The notes beneath the pieces are model-generated. The model had not been told where the DNA came from. It was given only the letters and a program-made list of their open reading frames with translations, and searched no databases. A DNA stretch of 64,000 nucleotides from assembly GCA_040752975.1 (NCBI GenBank), contig JBFMHF010000018.1:4227-68226 (forward strand), written 5' to 3'. This document shows, piece after piece, positions 1 through 7,641 of the stretch. The stretch's first letter is position 1; the number at the start of each line of letters is the position of its first letter. Made by a program: the position numbers and the translations under genes. Origin of the DNA: JADLDB01 sp040752975. GTDB lineage: Bacteria > Myxococcota > Myxococcia > Myxococcales > Myxococcaceae.

Positions 1-1305
1 CTGACGCAGTTGCTGGTGAACACGGGGCGGGCCTCTCCGGAGTTGATGCGGCTGGTGCTGCGCGACGGCATGGCGCTGCAGGGGACGAAGGTGGAAGGCC
101 TGCAGCGGCAGGTGCTGAGGGCGTGGCCGCGCCTCGGGGCGGACGACGTGCGCTTCCTGTGCACCGCGGTGGTGGACGTCTCGCGGCGGGCGGCGGTGGG
201 GGTGGAAGACTTCGCGCGGGAATGTGGGCGCATGCAGCCGAGTCCCAGGCTGCCGGCGGCGGACGGAGCCTTCGTGCGCTTCGCGGGTGACGGCGCGGTG
301 GTGCGGGTGCGCGGCGCCGAGGCGGTGGGCCTGGTGCTGGACGTGCCGAGGCTCCTGGAGGGCCTGGCGGGGGACATGCGCCAGCGCGGGCTGCTGGAGT
401 CCGACGACACCCTCTCGCCCGTCGGGAAAGACGGCTGGGGAGACGAGGCGGCGCGCTGGCTGTCCCTCTCGTCGCTGCGCGTGGTGCTGGCCTCCCCCCG
501 CGTCCTGAGGGCCGAAGAGGCGCTCTCCTCCCGCTTCACGTTGAAGACGGTGCTGGCGCTGGTGACGCTGCTGTTGGGCGTCGGCGTCGTGGCGGTGACG
601 TCGTGGGCGCAGGCGCGCCGGGCGCGGTACCTCGCGCTGCAGTCGGACTTCGTGTCGACGGTGAGCCACGAGTTGAGGACGCCGCTGGCGTCGATGCGGG
701 TGATGGCGGAGACGCTGGAGCGGAAGCTGGACGGCCAGGCGGCCGCGAAGGACTACCCGGCGCGGCTGGTGCAGACGGTGGATGGGCTGACGTTCCTGGT
801 GGAGAACATCCTGTCCTTCAACCGGGTGGAGAAGGGCGGGTGGGCGCTCAAGCGCGGGCCGGTGGCGCTGGCCGAGGTGCGCGCCATGCTGGAGGAGGAC
901 GCGGCGCACGCGCCCGTGAAGGTGGAGCAGACCTTCGAGGGCTTCGCCGACGTGGAGGTGCTTGCAGACAAGGAGTTGGTGAGGATTCTCTTCCTCAACC
1001 TGCTGCGGAACGCCTGGAAGTACAACGCGCGGGCGCCGGTGACGGTGCGCTGGGAAGCCGCGCTGCGCGAGGGCGCGCTGACGGTGCGGGCGACGGACAA
1101 CGGCGTGGGGATTCCGCGCGAGGCGTGGGAGACGGTGTTTGAAGCGTTTCACCGGCTGCGCGACGGGCGCGGGCGGGGCGGCGGCGGCAGCGGCCTGGGG
1201 CTGGCGCTGGGCCGGCGCATCGCAGCGCTGCACGGCGGCGCGCTGCGCATCACCGACTCCTCACCGGAGGGCACCACCTTCGAGTTGACGCTCCCTGCGG
1301 CCTGA
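1..1305 (+). CDS. Sensor histidine kinase, 5' end cut by window edge
   Basis: Membrane-bound histidine kinase of a two-component system; its N-terminus lies outside the window, since the reading frame is open back to base 1. The visible N-terminal 175 residues match no sensor domain I know. A single membrane segment (about residues 178-200, counted from base 10) leads into a HisKA helix with the H-box SHELRTPL (His about 220), then N-box (NLLRNAWKYN), G1 (DNGVGIP), F-box and a glycine-rich G2 (GGGGSGLGLALG) of an ATP-binding HATPase_c domain. The gene is followed by a strong hairpin. Its partner is unknown; the OmpR-type regulator at 4051 is a candidate, but a reversed lipoprotein gene lies between them. 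Kinase identity is certain; the signal is not known. Confidence 0.92.
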   Translation: MTQLLVNTGRASPELMRLVLRDGMALQGTKVEGLQRQVLRAWPRLGADDVRFLCTAVVDVSRRAAVGVEDFARECGRMQPSPRLPAADGAFVRFAGDGAVVRVRGAEAVGLVLDVPRLLEGLAGDMRQRGLLESDDTLSPVGKDGWGDEAARWLSLSSLRVVLASPRVLRAEEALSSRFTLKTVLALVTLLLGVGVVAVTSWAQARRARYLALQSDFVSTVSHELRTPLASMRVMAETLERKLDGQAAAKDYPARLVQTVDGLTFLVENILSFNRVEKGGWALKRGPVALAEVRAMLEEDAAHAPVKVEQTFEGFADVEVLADKELVRILFLNLLRNAWKYNARAPVTVRWEAALREGALTVRATDNGVGIPREAWETVFEAFHRLRDGRGRGGGGSGLGLALGRRIAALHGGALRITDSSPEGTTFELTLPAA

Positions 1306-1309
1306 CGCG

Positions 1310-1341
1310 CCCGCCGCCACCCGGAAGCGGGCAGCGGCGGG
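1310..1341. terminator. Hairpin between convergent genes
   Basis: Perfect 8-bp arms CCCGCCGC (1310-1317) and GCGGCGGG (1334-1341) enclose an inner CCCG-GAAG-CGGG stem. It lies between the stop of the kinase (+) and the stop of the Ig-repeat lipoprotein (-), so it could end transcripts from both sides. There is no U-tract, so it is a terminator by position and shape only. Confidence 0.5.
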
Positions 1342-1360
1342 AGGCCACGCCCTCGAAGGC

Positions 1361-3859
1361 TCAGTCGTATTCGAACGTCACGGCGAGGTAGGGGCGCTGG
1401 GCCGCGCTGGCGCCGGCCTGGGTGACGAAGCGGCACCAGTCGGCCACGCCGTCGCCGTCGCTCGTGGTGCGCGACCAGCGAATCATGAACTGCGAACGGT
1501 TGTTCCGCGTCAACCGGTTGGTCCAGTGGTCCCGGGCGAGCGTGGTGACGTCGACGCTCTTCGTGAGGTTCGCCGTCGTGGCTCGCGAGCCGAAGGTGGC
1601 ATACGCGCCCAGGGTGACGTCGCAGTCCAGCGCGGTGAGCGATGGCCCGTAGTCGATGGAGTACGCGCGCGCGTCGTAGGGGAGCAAGGTCGTTCCGTAC
1701 GGAGCGCCGTTGCAGGACTCCTGGCGGACCCAGAGCGCGGCCGCGGTGATGTAGACATTCGGGAAGCTGGAGCTCACCAACGGCGTCATGTCGAAGTTCA
1801 TGAAGCTCTTGTAGTAGGTGGTGTTGTTGGCCGCGTCGCCGAAGTAGGCGAGGCCCGACGTCGTGTTGGGCGTGATGGTGCCCGTGCAGTCGGCCGCTGA
1901 CGCCAGGTAGCCAGACGAGACCGTCTCGACGCACGTCGCGGGAGTGCACGTGCCGCCACCCGAGGGGGGCGTACACGACGTGCAGGAGTACAGGTTCCTC
2001 CACGCCCGCTGACGCAGCCGGAAGATGCGGTTGCCGGTCGAGCTCGCGACCAACGGGTTGCTCGCCAGGTCCGTCGCCGTGTTGCTGACCTGGAAGGTGA
2101 GGACCGTCGCGTGCGCCAGCGGCGCTCCGGGGATGGCGTACGTCATCACGTCACCCGCGGTGTTCCAGCTGAAGATGCCGCCGTTCAGGCCCGCTGGAGA
2201 GATGATTTGAAACGCCGCCTGGGCCGACGCCTTGTTCATCGGCTCGGAGAAGGTGACGCTGATGGTCGTCGTGCTCTGCGGAACGCCGACGGTGCCGGGC
2301 GAGGGGGCGCCGGGTGTCGTCATCGGAGAGGTCGACACGACGCTGGGCGGCGTGGTGTCCGCCCCCGCCGCGGTGGTGAAGTTCAGCACGTAGGGCGCGG
2401 CCATGGTGTTCATCGCCTTGTCCCGCGCGCCCGTCGCGAGGGTCACGGTGTAAGACGTGCTGGTCGCCAGAGGAGTGGTCGGCACGCACTGCAGCAGCGC
2501 GTCGCCGGCCAACCAGGTGAAGGCGCAGGTGATGGGTGGATTCGACGAGAAGGCCGCCTGCGTGGGCGCCGTGTCCATCCCCTCGGAGAAGACGAACTGC
2601 AGGGCCGTGCCCGCGGGGACGTTGGTCGCGTTGGGCGCCGGGGTGGAGGACTGCACCGTGGGCCGCGTGGTGTCGGGTGGGGCGGCCGTGGTGAAGGAAA
2701 TCGACGTGGCGGCCAGCGCGTTGCCCGCGACGTCGGAGCCGGTGATGTTGACGGTGTAGGTCGTCGTGGGCGACCAGTCCGAGGCGGGCGTCGAGAAGGT
2801 GACGGTGCGGTCGCCGTTGCTGAAGGTGCCCGTGCCCTGGTCGATGGCGGGCGTCGTGGTCACCACCACCGTCCCCGTGTCCATGGGCTCGCTGAAGGTG
2901 AGGCTCAGCCGGGTGGTGGCCGTCACGTTCATCGCGTTGTTGGCCGGGGTGGAGGAGCTCAGCGTGGGCGGCGTCGTGTCCGGCGGCGCGGCGGTGGTGA
3001 ACGAGAAGACGTAGTTGGTGGCCATCTGGTTGCCGGCCACGTCACGTCCGCTCACCGTGATGGTGTACATCGTGCTCGGGGTGTACGCCGCGGTCGGCGA
3101 GATGTTGACCTCGGAGTTGTTGTTGCTCCACGTCGGCGTGCCCAGGCTGATGCTGGGCGACGCCGTCACCGTCACCGACGCCGTGTTCATCGACTCGCTG
3201 AAGATGACGGTGAGGCTGGTCGAGGAGCCGACGTTCATCGCGCCCATCGACGGCACCGTGGAAATCACCGTCGGCGGCGTCGTGTCCGGCATCCCTTCGG
3301 TGGTGAAGGTGAAGGTGACCGCGGGCGTCAGCGCGTTGCCCGCCACGTCCGTGCCCGTGACGGTGACGGTGTAGGTCGTCGCGAAGCTGAGCGCCGTCGC
3401 CGGCGTCAGCGTGACGAAGGAGTTGGTCGCGTTCCACGACGGGTTGCCGAAGGTGATGGGCGGGTTGGCCGTCACCATCACCGTGCCCGGGTTCATCGGC
3501 TCGCTGAAGAGGATTTGCACCGCCGTCCCCGTCGCGACGTTCATCGACATCGCCGCGGGCGTGGTGTTGAGCACTTCCGGGGGAGTCGTGTCCGTCACCC
3601 CTCCGCCGCCGGAGCCGCCGCCGGAGCCGCCACCGACGCCGCCGCCCGTCCCTCCGCCGGAGCCGCCACCGACGCCGCCGCCCGTCGCGCCGCCGCCGCC
3701 GCTGCCTCCTCCTCCTCCCGAGCCACCACCGGAGCCCCCGCCGGAGCCGCCGCCCACGCTGCCGCCTCCTCCGCCGCCCGTGCCACCATCCGTTGTCGTA
3801 CTTCCGCCGCACGCCGACAATGCGGCGACGAGCGCCACAATCAATCCACGCTTCAACAT
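1361..3859 (-). CDS. Ig-like repeat lipoprotein with C-terminal DNRLRE-like domain
   Basis: Predicted cell-surface lipoprotein of 832 residues. The start at 3859 has a good ribosome site (GGGAGGAG) and a lipobox LSAC with Cys17. A low-complexity Gly/Ser linker (about 20-90) is followed by five tandem Big_5-type Ig-like modules. Each opens with DTTPP or DTTRP and contains a FSE(P/G)M motif, as in S-layer and adhesin proteins. The last 230 residues (pattern Y-x-S-F-x-F-D, a VDVT..W segment, and RPYLAVTFEYD at the end) resemble DNRLRE/CBM-like beta-sandwich domains. The family is typically extracellular and binds polymers; the ligand is unknown. The linker is encoded by near-identical GC-rich repeats and is probably length-variable. 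Confidence 0.82.
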   Translation of the reverse strand: MLKRGLIVALVAALSACGGSTTTDGGTGGGGGGSVGGGSGGGSGGGSGGGGGSGGGGATGGGVGGGSGGGTGGGVGGGSGGGSGGGGVTDTTPPEVLNTTPAAMSMNVATGTAVQILFSEPMNPGTVMVTANPPITFGNPSWNATNSFVTLTPATALSFATTYTVTVTGTDVAGNALTPAVTFTFTTEGMPDTTPPTVISTVPSMGAMNVGSSTSLTVIFSESMNTASVTVTASPSISLGTPTWSNNNSEVNISPTAAYTPSTMYTITVSGRDVAGNQMATNYVFSFTTAAPPDTTPPTLSSSTPANNAMNVTATTRLSLTFSEPMDTGTVVVTTTPAIDQGTGTFSNGDRTVTFSTPASDWSPTTTYTVNITGSDVAGNALAATSISFTTAAPPDTTRPTVQSSTPAPNATNVPAGTALQFVFSEGMDTAPTQAAFSSNPPITCAFTWLAGDALLQCVPTTPLATSTSYTVTLATGARDKAMNTMAAPYVLNFTTAAGADTTPPSVVSTSPMTTPGAPSPGTVGVPQSTTTISVTFSEPMNKASAQAAFQIISPAGLNGGIFSWNTAGDVMTYAIPGAPLAHATVLTFQVSNTATDLASNPLVASSTGNRIFRLRQRAWRNLYSCTSCTPPSGGGTCTPATCVETVSSGYLASAADCTGTITPNTTSGLAYFGDAANNTTYYKSFMNFDMTPLVSSSFPNVYITAAALWVRQESCNGAPYGTTLLPYDARAYSIDYGPSLTALDCDVTLGAYATFGSRATTANLTKSVDVTTLARDHWTNRLTRNNRSQFMIRWSRTTSDGDGVADWCRFVTQAGASAAQRPYLAVTFEYD

Positions 3860-4050
3860 GGGTGCTCCTCCCGGGAAACTCGTTGCAGCTTGAACAAGGC
3901 CGGCAGGCGCTGGCTGCGAAGGGAACGCGCCCGCCCCGGTCACGAAGCCTACACAAGCCACAGGTGGACTCAACCGAAATCCCTCAGGGTGTAAGGCAGC
4001 GGCCTACCGCCGCACCCAGAGCATCCCGGAAGGTGGGATGCTGCCCGTCC

Positions 4051-4740
4051 GTGCCCGCCGTCCTCATCGTCGAAGACGACGCCAACCTGCGCCTCGCGCT
4101 CGAGGACAACCTGCGCGACGAAGGCTACGCGGTGCACGTCGCCGCCACGGTGAAGGCCGCGCGCGAGGCGCTGACGCAGGCGCCGCCCGACGTGGTGGTG
4201 CTCGACCTGATGCTGCCCGACGGCGATGGCTATTCCCTGTGCCGGGAGCTCCGCGCGAAGGGCCTGCCTTCCCGTGTGCTGATGCTCACCGCCCGCACGC
4301 TGGAAGACGACCTGGTGAAGGGCTTCGAGGCCGGCGCGGACGACTACCTGGCCAAGCCCTACCGGCTGAAGGAGCTGCTCGCCCGCGTGGCCGCCCTCTC
4401 CCGCCGCGGCCCTGCCGCACACGCGCAGCCCAGCCACACCCTCGGCGTCTTCACCGTCGACGAAGCCACCCGCACCGTGAAGGGGCCGGCCGGAGAGGTG
4501 GAGCTCACCCGCAAGGAGTTCGACCTCCTCGTCTGCCTGCTGCGGGCCGGGGAAGCCGTGGTGTCGCGCGACGCCATCCTCGACGCGGTGTGGGGCGCCG
4601 ACGTGGTGGTGGACACGCACACCGTCGACAACTTCATCTCCAGCCTGAAACGGAAGCTCAAGGCACCCAGGCCCGGCTTCGAGCTCAAGACCGTCCGCGG
4701 CGTCGGCTTCCGCCTGGTCCGGGCCCGCCCGGCGCTTTGA
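4051..4740 (+). CDS. OmpR/PhoB-family response regulator
   Basis: DNA-binding response regulator of 229 residues. The receiver domain (1-115) has the acidic pair E8-D9-D10, phospho-acceptor Asp52 (VVLDLMLP), Thr80 and Lys102. A winged-helix Trans_Reg_C domain fills 135-225 (LTRKEF, HTVDNFISSLKRKL, TVRGVGFRL). The GTG start at 4051 gives MPAVLIVEDD, the normal N-terminus of the family; a purine-rich stretch sits somewhat far upstream (4028-4037). The reading frame is open further upstream, but that part overlaps the divergent lipoprotein and has no family match. It may pair with the kinase at the window start. A hairpin lies just after the stop. Confidence 0.93.
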   Translation: MPAVLIVEDDANLRLALEDNLRDEGYAVHVAATVKAAREALTQAPPDVVVLDLMLPDGDGYSLCRELRAKGLPSRVLMLTARTLEDDLVKGFEAGADDYLAKPYRLKELLARVAALSRRGPAAHAQPSHTLGVFTVDEATRTVKGPAGEVELTRKEFDLLVCLLRAGEAVVSRDAILDAVWGADVVVDTHTVDNFISSLKRKLKAPRPGFELKTVRGVGFRLVRARPAL

Positions 4741-5069
4741 TACGAACTTCGTGTACCACCACGAAGTTTGTGTGTACGTGCGCGACGCCTCCGGGGGTGA
4801 GAAGCAGGAGCGCGCCGCGGCGTGGCTCGAGCGCCTGTGGAGCACTCGGACTGGCCGGCTCAGCGCGCAGGTGCTGTGCGAGTTCTCACGACAGCCACCC
4901 GCAAGCTCGTGCCCGGAATGCCGCGCGACCTCGCCCAGCGCGATGTGGCCGATCTCTCTGCGCGGCTGCCGGTCCCCACGACGCCCCGGCCGGTCGAGCC
5001 GGCGTTTTCCGAAGAGACGCGTTGTGCGTGTCCTTCTGGGACGCGCTCATCCTCGCCGCCGTCAATTCT
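4736..5069 (+). pseudogene. Frameshifted PIN-domain (VapC-like) toxin remnant
   Basis: Three reading frames in succession encode the pieces of one PIN-domain protein. The first piece reads from FDTNFVY (the PIN DTN motif, 4736) through RDASGGEKQERAAAWLERLW to QVLCEF (about 4890). The second reads TRKLVPGMPRDLAQRDVADL and LPVPTTPRPVEPAF (about 4900-5010). The third reads SFWDALILAAV (about 5030-5065). Order, spacing and motifs match a VapC-type PIN RNase of about 140 residues, broken by two frame changes that each fit a one-base loss. No antitoxin gene precedes it; the response regulator ends where the antitoxin would be. It is non-functional as read. Frame boundaries are approximate. Confidence 0.7.
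4745..4768 (+). terminator. Inverted repeat just after the response regulator
   Basis: Perfect 9-bp arms AACTTCGTG (4745-4753) and CACGAAGTT (4760-4768) with a 6-base loop, beginning 4 bases after the regulator stop codon. A weak T-rich run follows (tttgtgtgt). It fits a transcription terminator, but it also overlaps the first codons of the PIN-toxin remnant, so it may be a by-product of a small duplication there. Confidence 0.45.
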
Positions 5070-5436
5070 GAAGCTCCACGCCGCCGACGCCGGGCACGGT
5101 GATGGTGGTGCGGTCATCCGGCTGCTCGGCCCCCGGCGGCGCGCACAGGGCCTTCGACGTCTGGCTCACGTGCGCCAGCCCCGGCACCGTGGCGACCGTC
5201 TGCTCCTTCGTCACGTTCTTCTGCACCACGCGGTCGTCGACGAGGAGGATGCAGCGGTCCTCTCCGTAGTACCAGGCCTGCGCGTTGGGCGGGTACGTCA
5301 CCACCTCGCTGGGGCCCACGCCCTCCGGCTCCGTCAGCGCGCGCACCTCCGCGCTCGTCATGCCGGGCTGAATCTTCGTGAAGACGTGCGTGCAGCCGCA
5401 GGTGAGGGCGGCGAGGGCGAGGGCGGCGAGTCTCAT
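5062..5436 (-). CDS. Small lipoprotein, SmpA/BamE-like fold
   Basis: Predicted lipoprotein of 124 residues with signal peptide and lipobox (LTCGC, Cys15) and a GGGAG ribosome site. The region KIQPGMTSAEVRALTEPEG followed by a W-Y-x-G stretch and CILLVDDRVVQKNVTKE resembles the SmpA/BamE/OmlA architecture, where a helix pair is followed by a short sheet that reports on envelope partners. Similarity is by pattern only, and it need not be part of the Bam complex. The C-terminal 35 residues (after TVPGLAH) look disordered. It is transcribed in the same direction as the protease gene upstream (5471-6250), 34 bases away, so the two may be co-transcribed. Confidence 0.65.
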   Translation of the reverse strand: MRLAALALAALTCGCTHVFTKIQPGMTSAEVRALTEPEGVGPSEVVTYPPNAQAWYYGEDRCILLVDDRVVQKNVTKEQTVATVPGLAHVSQTSKALCAPPGAEQPDDRTTITVPGVGGVELQN

Positions 5437-5470
5437 GGCGGGCTCCCTGGAGGAGAAAGAGGAGGGGACT

Positions 5471-6250
5471 TCAGCGCAGGATGAAGCCCATGCCCAGCGG
5501 CAGGCGCGGGCGGGGGCGCACCTCGGCGTGGGCGAGGTCGTCGAGGTACAGCGCTTCCACCGCGTGCTGCTTGAGGCGCCGGTAGCCCAGGCCCACCACC
5601 AGGAAGGGCACCACCAGCAGGGGGAAGATGAGCAGCACCGCGTCGCCGCCCTGCTTGCCGAAGACGCCGCAGAGGAAGAGGGCCGCGTCGTACGTGCCGT
5701 GGAGGAGGATGGCGATGAGGAGCCCTCCCCACAGCCCCGGGCCCTTGTTGTCGAACTTCTTCCGCGCCGCCCAGTAGCCCATGAAGCCTGCGTAGATGGC
5801 GTGGCCCGGCACGGCCAGCACGGCCCGCAGCACGAAGATGCCCACGAAGCCGCTCATCGACTCCGCGCCCGCGAGGTAGCCGATGTTCTCCACCAGCGCG
5901 AAGCCCAGGCCCGCGCGCGTGCCGTAGACGATGCCGTCGAGGCGCTCGTCGAAGCTGGGGTGCCTCCACACCGCGAGGTACAGCGCCACCGCCTTCGCCA
6001 ACTCTTCGGTGAAGCCCGCCACGCCGTAGGACGTGTACAGCGCGCCCGCCACGTCGCCCGGATTGAACTTCTCGAGCGCCAGCTGCACCCCGATGACGGG
6101 CAGCGTGGACAGCCCGCCGAAGAGGGCCGCCTTGCGCAACTGCCACCGCGGCTCCGGGCGCTTCGCGTCGAAGCGCTCCACCAGCCACATCAGGAAGAGG
6201 GCCGGAATCGCCCCGGACACCGCGAGGAGGACGGGCACGGGCGCCAGCAT
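5471..6250 (-). CDS. prsW: PrsW-family intramembrane metalloprotease
   Basis: Multi-pass membrane protein of 259 residues from the PrsW family (CPBP-like metal-dependent intramembrane proteases). Visible marks are the E-E motif TEELAKA in one helix, ENIGYL and HAIYAGFMGYW in the next helices, and HGTYDAAL near the end; together these hold the catalytic glutamates and histidines. In Bacillus PrsW cleaves the anti-sigma factor RsiW; targets here are unknown and no anti-sigma gene adjoins. The start at 6250 (MLAPVPVLLAVSG) has a short GAGG ribosome site; longer in-frame extensions have no family match. Confidence 0.87.
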   Translation of the reverse strand: MLAPVPVLLAVSGAIPALFLMWLVERFDAKRPEPRWQLRKAALFGGLSTLPVIGVQLALEKFNPGDVAGALYTSYGVAGFTEELAKAVALYLAVWRHPSFDERLDGIVYGTRAGLGFALVENIGYLAGAESMSGFVGIFVLRAVLAVPGHAIYAGFMGYWAARKKFDNKGPGLWGGLLIAILLHGTYDAALFLCGVFGKQGGDAVLLIFPLLVVPFLVVGLGYRRLKQHAVEALYLDDLAHAEVRPRPRLPLGMGFILR

Positions 6251-6430
6251 AGGCCTCGTGCCCCTGCAGCGTCCCCACTTCAGAGAAACGGTGCCGCGGC
6301 CCGTGAGAGGCCCGCCAACACCAGATGCTCCCGGGGCGCAAAGCACCCGCCGGGTAGCCCTCACCCGGGTCGAGGGACGCGGATCTCGGGCCTTCGCTGC
6401 GGCGCGGATTGTGCAGCCCCGCCCACGTCC

Positions 6431-6667
6431 ATGGAGCCGTTCGTGCCACCTCTGGACGACGCTCGCTGGCGAGCCCTGGTGACCAGCCCGACTCCGCCGA
6501 GGTTTTCGCAGTTGGTGACGCAGATCCTGTTCACGAGGGCGAGGGTTCTTGCCGCGAACGAGGCCACGATCGACCAGGCCGTGCGCCTGGTGCACGACTA
6601 CTTCGCAAGGGCCGACGCTGCGGCGACCCGCGAGGATTTGCACATCGCTCTCAGGGAGATCCGATGA
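6431..6667 (+). CDS. Small conserved-looking protein ahead of the FIST-like gene
   Basis: A 78-residue helical, soluble protein (MEPFVPPLDDARWRALV...). I do not recognise its family. Its stop overlaps the start of the next gene by the ATGA arrangement, which indicates translational coupling and supports it being real. No clear ribosome site precedes the ATG. It is probably the first gene of the signalling unit that runs to 11728. A longer in-frame extension exists upstream but overlaps the divergent PrsW gene and looks non-coding. Confidence 0.6.
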   Translation: MEPFVPPLDDARWRALVTSPTPPRFSQLVTQILFTRARVLAANEATIDQAVRLVHDYFARADAAATREDLHIALREIR

Positions 6668-7641
6668 CTGGAGTCTATGAGCCCCGCCAGGTGGCCGAGC
6701 GTTTGGCTGCGGGTGAAGCGCTGTGCCTTGCAGGAAGCGAAGCGGTGCTTCGGAGCCTCCCGCGCGGGAGGTGGATTGGCGGCACCATTCCCTACTTCAT
6801 GGGGTTCGACGGCGGCCTGGTGTCGGATCAACTCGTCTTCGCCACCGCCCTTCCCGCCGTGTCCAAGCTTCGAATCCGCAGTTATGACGCGGCGGCGCTG
6901 CCCACCTTTCCAGGCGACGGCCTGGGTGGCTTCTCGCTGGCCATCTTCCCTGCCGGGTCCACGGTCCATGCGACCTTCGCGCGCGAAGGCCAGGGCTACC
7001 CCGGCCTCTTCCACAGGCCGGTGGTGGGCTGGATTGCCGGCGTGCACCTCGATGACCTGCACCGCGTGACGCCCAAGGTGTTCAACGGAGAAACGGGCGA
7101 GGTCTATGAAGACCGGGCCGTGGTCCTCCACGCCGAGCTGGCCTCGCCACGGGCTTTTGCCCGCATCGACATCATCAACATCTTCGAGGCCGGCAATGGG
7201 CCGGGCATCACCTTCGACGAGGACGGCTTTTCGGTGACTCGATGCCGCGTCGACGGGCGAGAGGTGGACTTCGCCACCTGGCTCCTCGAGAACCGAGTCG
7301 ACACGAGGCTCCCCCTCGTGGGCGACTGGTCCGGCGCGGCGCTGAACGTGTCGTTTCAGGAGGTGCTCCCCGGTCAGCCGGTAAGCCTCTACGCGCCTGT
7401 CTTCAAAGGCCCCACCTATCGCCTGGCAAAGCCGATAGAGAACTACGCGAAGCGCTTCGAGGAGGCCGCTGGTACGGCGCCCCCCTCCGCCCTGTTCTCC
7501 TGCAACTGCATCCTCAACTTCGTGCACGGGGAACTCCTGGGGCGGCGCACCGGGCCGTTCCTCGGCCCCGTCACCTTCGGCGAAATCGCCTACGTCCTGC
7601 TCAATCAGACCCTGGTGTACCTGACAGTGAGGGAGAGCTGA
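6664..7641 (+). CDS. FIST-like conserved protein in a signalling operon
   Basis: Soluble protein of 325 residues. The N-terminal half (GGTIPYFMGFDGGLVSDQ) and the C-terminal block ALFSCNCILNFVHGELL...GPVTFGEIAYVLLNQTLVYL resemble the ends of FIST sensor proteins, in particular the C-terminal 'FSC' and 'GEIAY' positions of FIST_C. FIST proteins act as small-ligand sensors next to histidine kinases. The match is partial and I have no alignment, so it may instead be a sister family. It is coupled to the small gene before it (ATGA overlap), and the kinase gene starts at the base after its stop codon, so the three should be made together. Confidence 0.6.
   Translation: MTGVYEPRQVAERLAAGEALCLAGSEAVLRSLPRGRWIGGTIPYFMGFDGGLVSDQLVFATALPAVSKLRIRSYDAAALPTFPGDGLGGFSLAIFPAGSTVHATFAREGQGYPGLFHRPVVGWIAGVHLDDLHRVTPKVFNGETGEVYEDRAVVLHAELASPRAFARIDIINIFEAGNGPGITFDEDGFSVTRCRVDGREVDFATWLLENRVDTRLPLVGDWSGAALNVSFQEVLPGQPVSLYAPVFKGPTYRLAKPIENYAKRFEEAAGTAPPSALFSCNCILNFVHGELLGRRTGPFLGPVTFGEIAYVLLNQTLVYLTVRES

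Noticed and set aside
3594..3780. Repeated GC-rich units that look like a minisatellite or CRISPR-like array
   Set aside because: Units are short, without unique spacers, and encode the Gly/Ser linker of the lipoprotein.
2111..3994. Long plus-strand open frames opposite the Ig-repeat lipoprotein, including proline-rich 'PPPEPPP' runs
   Set aside because: They mirror the Gly/Ser linker and Ig repeats of the minus-strand gene; high GC removes stop codons. No ribosome site or family match.
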